A stretch of 64,000 nucleotides of DNA, from contig OX637332.1 in assembly GCA_951799405.1 (NCBI GenBank), forward strand, positions 19,535,001 through 19,599,000, read 5' to 3'. The DNA comes from Agapetus fuscipes (lineage: Eukaryota > Arthropoda > Insecta > Trichoptera > Glossosomatidae). Below the pieces are notes generated by a model. It ran no database searches, was not told the origin of the DNA, and saw only the letters and a program-made list of their open reading frames with translations. This document shows positions 33,201 to 45,200 of this stretch, in pieces. Every line of letters begins with the position of its first letter. Position 1 is the first letter of the stretch. Position numbers and translations under genes: made by a program.

Positions 33201-36200
33201 CTGTAAAATAATTTCAAAATAAAATCTTTGTTACATTGCAATTTCATAAATATCAATCAGGGTTATTCACAACTCATTTGATCCATAGTTAATTCATTTT
33301 TTTTTCATAATTTTTTTTGTGTGGGAAATTCACGTTAGGTGGCGGTTAAGACATCGATTTGCTGTGTGTGAATAACACCGGATAGGTTCTAAAAGTGCAA
33401 AGATCAAAAAAATATCAATCTTTGTTAATTGTATAATTCCACAATGCACATACATACATATAGTATGCAGCTTTTGTCTGTGTTGTCCCCGAAAGGAAGT
33501 ACATTTGGCAAGACCTATTTATTTCCATTGGTAAGGAGGCAAGCCTAACGACAACCTCCTTATCGAAAGTGCTAGTTTCTTTTGTCAGAAGGTAGAAGTC
33601 ATTTTTAGGACTGAATTTCTCTTCACATTTTTTTAATAATAAAAAAAATACTTACCGTGTTCAGTCAATACACTGCTAGCAAGCAGGTATTGCCAAGTGG
33701 CTTCATGTCGCGAGACTCCAGTGTCAACATGGCAATGTGACAGTTGTTCAGACACCTGCCTTGCAAGAGCTCGGCACTTATCCAAGTTGATTCTGTTGCC
33801 AGAAACTCTGAAATTCAAGAACAAACCGATTTAGTGCATTGGCAATTACAATCAATTTTTTCCCTCAAATCAAATGGCACCTGACTAAGAAAAAAACCTA
33901 ATGTCTTCAACCCCATACTTTTTACAATAAATTTATTTATTCTGAAGGTGCCATTTATTTCAAGAATAGTTATATTTAATTTTGTCTAAGGCCAATCAAA
34001 ACAGAACTTTAAGTCTAAGGTCAAACCATTCTCCCAAGCCACCCAGAAAATACAGAGGAACCTCTCTTAACGAGCACCTCTCATAACAAGTGATTCGGAT
34101 AACAAGCAAAAAAAAGTGAAAAAATCGCTCCCTTTGAGCGACATTTCGCATAACGATTGACCCAGAAAGGGGAAGTCACATAATGTATGGCACTCTTGTG
34201 AGCCAGGACTTCCGCGTCATTGCGTCTGTCTGTGTTTAGCAGTTGTACCGTTAGCACGTTAGTGACGCATTTGATCACACATTTTTCTAAACTTATTTTC
34301 AGACATTATTTCTACTTTTTTTGTGCAAAGTTTAATAACCCTTGCAAAAAAAAAAAAAACTACAAATTTATTCACTGATAAGGCACATTTTCACCAAATT
34401 TTAAAGAGTCGGCTAAAACAAATGTCTCTAGACAACCCTCTAGTAAAAAAATAATTCATTATTTGTCATAAATTAATAAATAATAAGCTAGTTTCAATTT
34501 TTCAAAATGTTTTTAAGCATGTAATTTTATTTGAATAAACATTAATAAAAACCATCATTATCGTGTTTTACATTGATTTACATGGGAAAAATAGTTTCCC
34601 TTAACGAGTGTTTCACATAAGGAGCGAGATTCTGGAAGGCTATTATGAAGGAAGGAAATTATGCTCATTATGAGAGGTTCCACTGTTATACCTTTGATTT
34701 AAAACATTAAACAAGACACTCAATTTCGCTAAGTCAATTAAAATTCATTGATTTTATTTTAATGCCTAATTTTTATAAAAATTACAAAGGATCAATGAAA
34801 TAAGATCCGATAGTGCAACTAACTACGAGTATATAAGGAACCAATACTCAACATGGCTCACATTCCAAAGCAAGATACAATACGCAGCTGTTTACTAAAG
34901 TGAAATATATGTACGCAAATGAAAAACAAATCAGGCAAATTGAATTTTAGACTAATTTCGAAGGCTATGCCAAAGTAATCATTGCAAAATTCTAGTATTT
35001 TATGCAGCAAAACAAACAAGTAACCTAACCTAGCCAAAATAAGGTGATCATCTCTTATTTTAGCTAGGAGAAGTTTTTAAGGGTGTAAGAAAAGGATGTG
35101 TGATGAGTCCATGGCTATTTAACATAGTCATGGACAGATAGAGATGCTAGACTTGATGATTGTGGATTAATTATAATAATAATATTAGGATGATTTACTT
35201 GGTGAGCGCTGTTTTTGTGTGAATCACACCTCCAAAGCCCTCTGCAAGCTTGGTCGTTGCTATATTAAGCGCCGATTCTCAAGTAAGACTCAGTTGCTGT
35301 AAGGCTGGATAGACCTTTGATGACAGGCTTTTGGTAAAGGTATATGAATAGAAACCCAGCAAAGAGCATCTTTGAAAATATATATGATATATTTTTTGTG
35401 CTTCGCCGGGAATCAAGCTCACGACCTTCAGATTAAGAGCCCAAAGCGTTAACCACTAGACGTTGACTGGTCGATAATGATAGGAGAGAGCACATAGTGT
35501 TATAGGAAGGTATGGATGGACCAAATTTCAGAGTCATAATAAAAGGACAGCTTGTATGAAAAAGGTTATGACTGGATGAAATGAAAGAAGTATGTAGGGA
35601 CAGAAAAAAATGGCAGTTAATCTGCAATGTTGATCTATAGTGTTGGCAGCTTCTTTCTTTATAGATCTATCATTTTATGTAATTGATATATATAATGATT
35701 TTTTTTACATAGATTTATTTTCAAGGTTTTGTTGTTTCTATTTAACTAAATGTTATTTATTGTTTATATTCCTTCACGGTTCCTTATAGGTTGGTATGAT
35801 CCTGACCACTCATCTAAATCTAAATCTAAGCTGCAAAGATATGTATCATTTGAGATTCATATTAAATGCATTCCCACAAGCAGACACACATAATTTCGCG
35901 CTTACACATGCCGCATGTGGACCTACAGTATAAAAAACCCAATCTCAAATGAACATAAGCCCTGCAACTCTTGCCGACCTTCCCTGAAGCAGGGGTGACA
36001 TTGGCAAAGTGAACCATTTTTTACAGTATGGGTAGTCAGCTGCATACCAACCTATCAGTCAAGGAATAGTCAAGTAACTCATACTATAGAAAATGGTTCA
36101 CTTTGCCAATGTCACCCCTGATTCATCATGTGACTGCTTGTGGTCATTGCATTTAATGTGAATCTTAAATGTTACTTTATCTTTGGAACTAGGATCATAG

Positions 36201-39200
36201 ATAATTACAAATCTCTTAATGTATTTGAAACATTTTTACACAGCTAAAGAGAAAACCAGTGGAAGGAAGACAACAAATAAGAATTTTATTCCAATAAACT
36301 ATATAGTGTATTTTTTATGTTTTGTGTATTAACACTGTGAAAATTCATATTGATTTATTTTGAAAGCGAAAAGAAAGTGTTCTATTAGAATTTTTTTCTA
36401 AAAAATATTTAAAAAATAATAGGGGAGTTTTACCTACCATTAAAACTCTTATTATGTTTCTATAGATGTCTGGAGTCCATATTATGAGAGAAACAATCAC
36501 TTTTCCCCTTTTATGTGGTTTTTTAGTCTATTCCTGGGTCTTTCATTTGCACTTTTTTACACTTTAGGCACTTTCTACTCTATGGTCGCTTTTTCCCCAT
36601 TTCCTGTTCCCTATTTCCAGTTTCCCCATAACCCGGTCGCAATTTTTCATAAAGCTCATAATACACCAGGTAGGGGTTACCTGGACTCCAGACATCTATA
36701 GAAACATAATAAGAGTTTTAATGGTAGGTAAAACTCCCCTATTATGTGTTCTGAGAGATGTCTGGAGTCCATATTATGAGAGATCTGTCTATTATCTCCT
36801 GGTGACCGGGGACGTCTTTATTTGATATTAACTGGTTGAAATAGGGAAAGATCTTCTGTAGCTGTATGTTTCAACATCTCTTTCTGATAGTATTTTCTGA
36901 AAGTGTTTTCCTTTTTCCAGTTGCCTCTTTCCAGTATGTTATCTATTGGATTAAGTGATCCGACCGCTGAACGTGTGCTGCCGGGAGTGGCCTCTACTCC
37001 TGCTGATTTTAGCGTGTTCTTTACCCATCCTCCTATGATTGTTCTTGCAGCTGCCTTCACTTGTACTCGGGTGCTGATGAACAGGTTATAAAGATTTTGT
37101 CCTGATCTCCTTTCGCGTGATAGTTCAATCAGCTTCCTTATCCAGAAGACTGGGTTGACGTTGTGTTCCTTGGATTCCAGAAGTCTCCGATTAGATTGTC
37201 GGTGTTTGAGGGTATCTGTTTTTGATCTAAAGAATGGAATTAACACAATTGATGTGCCTTCGTCGAGAATGTTTCCTTCTGTGATATTTAGCAAGGTCAG
37301 ATCGTGTACTCTTCTTCCTGAAGATAACAGAAGTAAGATTGCCGTTCTACACGCAACTTCATAGAGAGAATCTGATCGAGGAGTGTTCCTGACTAGCCAG
37401 TCTCTCACTATCTGCCGATTCCACACAGGGGACTTAGGAGGGTTGATCTTTACCATTGCTAGTGCTTTTAATGCTTTTAAATTTAATTTCTCTAGGAAAT
37501 CTGAGCTGAGATTATTTTCCATCATTGCGTTGCAGAAGGTTACGATGGCTGACTTGTGTACCAGCATAGTCCTGTATGATAGTTTTTCGTTAATGAACAG
37601 TTGCGCTAGATACCTTGCCAATTGATTAGGAGATGGTGTGTTGGGATGGGTATTATTCGCCAGTATCCAGCGGCACCATCTTTGCCAAGCAGGTTTATAT
37701 GTGTTGAGTGGGGAAGCTCGCCATCCTGACAGGAACAGTCTTTTCTCTTCCGCGTTCCAGGGATTTAAGATACTGTCCCCAGTCCCAATTTTCCACACTT
37801 CCATTTCCAGATCCTGAATCCTGGGTGGTGGATTGCCTGTTGATGTGTTGATTAGTACTGACACCAGGTTCGGTATTTGCATCGGAGGTACGAGTGATCG
37901 ACGAATTAAGTCTGGACGCCAGAAGACCCTCTGCCACCTCGGGACCACGAGTAGGTAAGTTCCGGTCGCCCCGTTTAGGTGCCTCAGGATCCTCGGTATA
38001 AGGTTTGGCGGAGGAAATATCCGACCCACATTGTAGAGCCAGTGCCGACTGAAGGCGTTTTGAAAGATTGCGCATGAGTCTGTGGAGTCTCTGGACACGT
38101 AAGTTGAACTCATGTGTGCCATGGTGGATGCGAACAGGTCTATATCTGGTACTCCGAAATGATTGAAAATGGCCTTTGTTGCTGTTGGTAAGAGATGCCA
38201 CTCTGGAGGGGATCTTCCTCTTGATAGGTGATCCGCGTCTCCGTATCTTCCCGGTAGGTACTGCGCTGTTAGCGAGATTTCCCATTGGTCTGCCAGAGTC
38301 AACAGATCTCGAGTAAGATTTAGGAGTGTTTTGGATCTGGTGCCCCCTTCCTTGCGGATGTAGGCGACTACTGTCGTGTTGTCTGATTGTACCAGAATTT
38401 CGGAGCCGGAAAGGTCGTGCGCTGTGCGTTGCAGGGTTGCAAAAACACCGAACAACTCTTTTCGGTTGGAGTGCTACTTCTTTTGTTGAACGGTCCACTG
38501 TCCTGACAGCATCAAGTCGTCCAGAGTTGCTCCCCAAGCTAAGTCTGACGCATCTGTTGTCAAGAAATGTCCGAAGGTTTCCCTGTGGATGGAACTTGAT
38601 TCGTTCGCATTCCCTATCCACCACTCTATTTCTTGTAAGCTGTCCTCGGTCATTTGTATGGACCCTCTTGGTGACAGGTGCTTCAGTGGCCTGCTCGCTA
38701 TCTGCAATTGTCTGCAGTGGAGGCGACCATGAAGCTGGCAAAGTTTAGTCTTCCTAGGAGACTTTCCGCCAGTTTTAAGGACCATTTTCGAGAAGTCAGT
38801 ATTGCTCGAAGTGAGTGGCACAATGCCTCTTGCTTCCGGTAAGAAAGACCTACTTGGTGACAGGTGCTTCAGTGGCCTGCTCGCTATCTGCAATTGTCTG
38901 CAGTGGAGGCGACCATGAAGCTGGCAAAGTTTAGTCTTCCTAGGAGACTTTCCGCCAGTTTTAAGGACCATTTTCGAGAAGTCAGTATTGCTCGAAGTGA
39001 GTGGCACAATGCCTCTTGCTTCCGGTAAGAAAGACCTACTTGGTGATAGGTGCTTCAGTGGCCTGCTCGCTATCTGCAATTGTCTGCAGTGGAGGCGACC
39101 ATGAAGCTGGCAAAGTTTAGTCTTCCTGGGAGACTTTCCGCCAGTTTTAAGGACCATTTTCGAGAAGTCAGTATTGCTCGAAGTGAGTGGCACAATGCCT

Positions 39201-42200
39201 CTTGCTTCCGGTAAGAAAGGAATTTGCAATTGTTGTGCGTGTCCCAAACGATTCCCAAGTACTCTAATTGTTGAGTGGGGAAGAGCACTGACTTCTGGAG
39301 ATTTACATACCACCCCAGAGATTGTAGGATATCTACTGCTAGATGCGATTGCCGACAAAGATCGTCCTTGGATTGGCTCGCAAGGAGGAAGTCGTCGAGA
39401 TAAACGATTGTCCGAATACCTCGTCGCCTCAGTAGTTGGGCTACCCAATTTGTAAGGGTTGCAAACATTCTGGGGGCAGATGAAAGGCCAAAGGGCNNNN
39501 NNNNNNNNNNNNNNNNNNNNNNNNNNNNNNNNNNNNNNNNNNNNNNNNNNNNNNNNNNNNNNNNNNNNNNNNNNNNNNNNNNNNNNNNNNNNNNNNNNNN
39601 NNNNNNNNNNNNNNNNNNNNNNNNNNNNNNNNNNNNNNNNNNNNNNNNNNNNNNNNNNNNNNNNNNNNNNNNNNNNNNNNNNNNNNNNNNNNNNNNATTG
39701 CTAAGGCTCGTGGATATTATGCACGGCTGTATAGAGAAGCCATCGAAATTTATAAAAATAAAAATTTTAACAGGAAAGAAGAGTGTTTGAAACTAAACAA
39801 AACATGGTTGAGTACAATTGAAGTTATGAAAGAGGGTAATTTTATACCTAACAATTAAGCCACGCCCTCTTTTAGAATATACGCATAAAAGACATCGTCC
39901 ATCGTTCAGACCTCAGTAGCGAGCAGAACTCCGAAGAAGTCGCCCACAGAGGAGACGAAACGTAAGCTGAAAGTCTTCAAGAAAGAAAAAAAGAAAAAAG
40001 AAGAAGACAAGCAAAAACATGGACCACGGTCAAAACCCGGAACCAGAAAATCAAGCATCTAGATCCGGCCGTGAAAGCCTAAAAACAAAAAAATTTACAT
40101 AATGTTTTCTTAGATTCCAACCAAACTGACAGGAAAACAGAAGTCGACTTGAGCTTTTCTGGCATGTGGATCAAGGCTACTCTTGATAAAGAGCTCAGTA
40201 GAACCGAAAGCCTCAAATGCTCATGTACTGTAATGTAGCAACATTTCCACAAGGGGTGCCACCCGAGGTATGCTATGAATTGAGTAAAATCAATACTATT
40301 TGAGTGATAGGCTTATGACCTAGAGGTTTTTGTTTTGTTATGCTGTTGCTATAACTTCATTGAAAATCCTCATGCCACTTCAAAAATATGTTTAAAATAT
40401 TGTATAAGCATCCGTGCCCTGTGGATCCTTCTCACACATACATAAAGATGGAGTACGAGCAGGGTTTTATCATGTATAATATTATACTATTGTTGAATGG
40501 AATCTGGTACATTTGAATGACAACTTACAGTTTTCTTCAGTCTTGAGATGGGTGCCATATTTAGTGCGCTCACAATGGCCATCAGAGAGTTGAAGTTTCC
40601 CAGATTGAAGCATTCCCTGGCACATAGCACCCAGTGCTCCAAAACACGGGCTCTCTGCTTTGTCTTCAATGACTGAAAAATATCAACAAACATCATAAAT
40701 TCCTTCATGAAATTATTTAAAAGTATTTAAAGCTGTACAAAGAAAATCAGATTCAAAATGTTACCTTGAGAACATCGGTAGCCACTAAATAGCTGAGTCT
40801 ATTGAACCAATCAGCATAAGCTTCAAGGTTCTTGGTTTTCTTGGGTTCAGGCGGATGATGATCTTTGGTGGCCGAGGGCTGGACGAAGGCCTGGACAAAC
40901 TCTTCTGGGCCAACGAAAGAAAGCCGGTGCAGCTCTACCAAAGTCAACTGCCTTGCTAAAGCAAGAGGCGTAAGTCCTGTAGCTAGAACATCCGCCTAGA
41001 AAATAATATAACACAATTACAATAGTTTCAGTCATAACACCAATAGATTCGGTTTGCCGACCACTTTTTATCAGATTGACTTACAAAAAAGATAAGTAAA
41101 CATATTTGTAGGTACATGTAAACAAAAAATGAAGTTTACGCTCTCAAATATTTTTTGACTTTACCTGTATTAATTGATCAGTGGTACCAACTGGAGGAAC
41201 TTGCAACAATGACTCCTCATACCTCTCCAAGGCAGTCAGTCTGTCGAGAAGCTTTTGCAACATGGTTGAGACTTCATCCCTCACAGATGCCATATCTTCA
41301 GCAGCACATCTGTAATTTTAGAGAGTGATTTTGAGGCTCCACGAAGAAGACAAACTCCTGTAGTTACCAATCTTACAAACACTTATCTAAGGCCTAACTA
41401 GCGATTCGATTGGTGTTTATTTAAGTGTATGCATTGATATAAATAAAATATGCTTCATTCCATTTTAATATCTAAGTATCTTTATATGATCTTAATTTCT
41501 TTTATATTTATAACTAAATAAACATTAAAAAATATGTTTAATGCGTCTAATAATAAAAAAAAAACTATCGTGGAATAATGGCTATAAGTATAAAGAACTG
41601 AGTTTTTTATGTATATTTTGTTGTTTTTTTACTGTATTCTTTAGTTTGTAATAATTCGTCACGCACATATCATAGTTTTATTTCATTAACTGAGCATTAA
41701 TAGGGGAGTTTTACCTACCATTAAAACTCTTATTATGTTTCTATAGATGTCTGGAGTCCATATTATGAGAGAAACAATCACTTTTCCCCTTTTATGTGGT
41801 TTTTTAGTCTATTCCTGGGTCTTTGATTTGCACTTTTCTACTCTATGGTCGCTTTTTCCCCATTTCCTGTTTCCCCATTTCCTGTTCCCCCATATCTCGG
41901 TCGCCATTTGTCATAAAGCTCATAATACACCAGGTAGGGGTTACCTGGACTCCAGACATCTATAGAAACATAATAAGAGTTTTAATGGTATGTAAAACTC
42001 CCCTATTATGTGTTCTGAAGAGATGTCTGGAGTCCATATTATGAGAGATCTGTCTATTATCTCCTGGTGACCGGGGACGTCTTTATTTGATATTAACTGG
42101 TTGAAATAGACTCGCCAGGGAGGGATCTTCTGGAGCTGTATGTTTCAACATTTCTTTCTGATAGTATTTTCTGAAAGTGTTTTCCTTTTTCCAGTTGCCT

Positions 42201-45200
42201 CTTTCCAGTATGTTATCTATTGGGTAGTTCTCCAGCCAATTAAGTGATGCGACCGCTGAACGTGTGCTGCCGGGAGTGGCCTCTACTCCTGCTGATTTTA
42301 GCGTGTTCTTTACCCATCCTCCTATGATTGTTCTTGTAGCTGCCTTCACTTGTCCTCGGGTGCTGATGAACAGGTTATACAGATTTTGTCCTGATCTCCT
42401 TTCGCGTGATAGTTCAATCAGCTTTCTTATCCAGAAGACTTGGTTAACGTTGTGTTCCTTGGATTCCAGAAGTCTCCAACTAGATTGTCGGTGCTTGAGG
42501 GTACCTATCTGTTTTTGATCCAAAGAATGGAATTAACACAATTGATGTGCCATCGTCTAGAATGTTTCCTTCTGTGATATTTAGCAGGGTCAGATCGTGT
42601 ACTCTTCTTCCTGAAGATAACAGAAGTAAGATTGCCGTTCTACACGAAACTTCATAGAGAGAATCTGATCGAGGAGTGTTCCTGACTAGCCAGTCTTTCA
42701 CTATCTGCGGATTCCACACAGGAGACTTAGGAGGATTGATCTTTGCCATTGCTATGGCTTTTAATGTATGTTTCACTAGGAAATCTGAGCTAAAATTATT
42801 TTCCGTCATTGGGTTGCAGAAGGTTACGATGGCTGACTTGTGTACCAGTATCGTCCTGTATGACAGTTTTTCGTTAATGAACAGTTGTGCTAGATACCTT
42901 GCCAATTGATTAGGAGATAGTGTGTTGGGATGGGTATTATTCGCCAGTATCCAGCGGCACCATCTTTGCCAAGCAGGTTTATATGTGTTGAGTGTGGAAG
43001 CCCCAGCCCCAATTTTCCACACTTCCATTTCCAGGTCTTGAATTCTGGGTGGTGGATTGCCTGTTGATGTGTCGATTAGTACTGACTCCAGGTTCAGTAT
43101 TTGCATCGGCGGTGCGAGTGATCGACGAATTAAGTCTGGCCGCCAGAAGGCCCTCTGCCACCTCGGGACCACGAGTAGGTAAGTTCCAGTTGCCCCGTTT
43201 AGGTGCCTCAGGATCCTTGGTATAAGGTTTGGCGGAGGAAATATCCGACCCAGATTGTAGAGCCAGTGCCGACTGAAGGCGTTTTGAAAGATTGCGCATG
43301 AGTCTGTAGAGTCTCTGGACACGTAAGTTGAACTCATGTGTGCCGTCGTGGATGCGAACAGGTCTATATCTGGTTCTCCGAAATTATTGAAAATGGCCTT
43401 CGTTGCTGTTGGTAAGAGATGCCACTCTGGAGGGGATCTTCCTCTTGATAGGTGATCTGCGTCTCCATTGTATCTTCCCGGTAGGTACTGCGCTCTTAGC
43501 GAGATTTCCCATTGGTCTGCCAGATTCAACAAATCTTGGGTAAGATTTATGAGTGTTTTGGATCTGGTGCCCCCTTCCTTGCGGATGTAGGCTACTACTG
43601 TCTTGTTGTCTGATTGTATCAGAATTTCGGAGCCGGAAAGGTCGTGCACTGTGCGTTGCAGGGTTGCAAAAACAGAAAACATCTCTTTTCGGTTGGAGTG
43701 CCACTTCTTTTGTTGAATGGTCCACTGTCCTGACAGCATCAAGTCGTCCAGAGTTGCTCTCCAAGCTAAGTCTGACGCATCTGTTGTCAAGAAATGTCTG
43801 AAGGTTTCCCTGTGGATGAGACTTGATTCGTTCACATTCCCTATCCACCACTCTATTTCTTGTAAGCTGTCCTCGGTCATTTGTATGGACCTTCTTGGTG
43901 ACAGGTGCTTCAGTGGCTTGCTCGCTATCTACAATTGTCTGCAGTGGAGTCGACCTCTTTTCACCATAAAGCTGGCAAAGTTTAGTCTTCAGGATGTGGT
44001 TTGGTGCTCCGAGTGACGTCCAAACCTCTAGGGAGGACTTCAAGCATCCTCCGCCAAATGGTTTCTTGTCATTTTCGTGGATGCCTCCCTCTGTCTCCTT
44101 TGGGGTTTCCTGACCGTGCGTTATTCCCTGCCCTTTTCCCTCTTGAAGAGAAATTTGGAGGGTCTCTAAGGCCTCGATTGCTTTCTGCGGTGGGTCGTTG
44201 CTGCCCTCGAAAAAACTGATTCCTTTTCTGTCCAGGGACGTGCGGTTTTGATGAGGTGCTGGGTTGAGGGCACTGGGTCTTCACTGACAATTTGTCGGTG
44301 GTCCCCACTCTAGAGAGAAAAGACATGAGCCTGTCTTTTCCAAACAAGTGTTCGGTACTTGGCGGGATTTTGCTTAATTCCTCTCTCACATGCTCTTCCT
44401 TTACTTGCCCCAGCACAGCTTTCCTGCGGAACTGGAGGGCCTCTGTCCGTCTCCCACATACCATCTGGAGGATGTCTTCCGAGACTTTTTGGTATGGCGA
44501 GTCCAGAGCGAACAGCGTTTTGACCTTTTCGAAAAGTGCTTTCTTCGTCAAGGTCGTATCGCCCTGGGCCCCCCAGTTGACCAAGGCCTGGAGCCCCGAC
44601 TGGAACTCCTCTTTCTGGATGAGGAGGGCGTGGGACATGGCTGCAAACGACCGCTCGAGTGAAGCCTGGATAGGGGAGCTCACGTCGCACTGGTGAAGTT
44701 CGTCGTTCACCGCCAGGTCGACGAACGCTGGTTCTGCCAGGTACCTTTTCTGCACCTCTGCTTCCCTAACTCCGGCCCAGTTTTCACTGTCGAAGTGCTG
44801 GAGCTTTTGGAGTGCTTCGACCCTATTGCTCTTGGCCCTGGGGTGAACTGGTTCTTTCACCGTTGTGGAGGCTTCCTGGAAGCTCAGCAGTAGCTCATCC
44901 TAGGCCTCCTCCTCCTCTTCCAGTCCCGGAGGTTGTTCGAGGAAGTTGCTGGAAGAGTTTCCTGCCACTGATTCAATGGGATTTCCCGTAGAGCTGGCGG
45001 GCCGGTCCCCGAAAACCGCGTTCGTCAGCATCCCGATCTGGGAAATCAGGTAGTCTATCCTTGGATCCAAGGCCACCCTCAGCCGTTTCTGACGCCGCGG
45101 CGGCGAATCTGATCCCGAAGTCTCATATCCGCGTTTTTGAGACACATCGCCTGAATCTCAGGAATATGCCAATTACCTCAAATTTTCGAAAGTGGAATCA

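Larger units (their letters stand above)
36420..39496 (-). mobile_element. DIRS-type retrotransposon, copy 3 (runs into the gap)
   Basis: Minus-strand element in the large RASGEF1 intron, same sense as the gene. The 3' end (..AACTCCCCTA, then TTA in the flank) is at 36420, the internal complementary region at 36685-36786. Recombinase and RNase H are open. The RT tail carries three 186-bp units (38670, 38856, 39042). The RT N-terminus, gag and 5' end are lost in the N run or were never present: plus-strand Penelope-like sequence follows the gap. Confidence 0.88.

Noticed and set aside
36818..38455. DNA adenine methyltransferase domain, as found in some DIRS1-like elements
   Set aside because: The segment between RNase H and recombinase (FPPPNLIPRILRHL, VVPRWQR) is the usual linker. 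I see no methyltransferase motifs.
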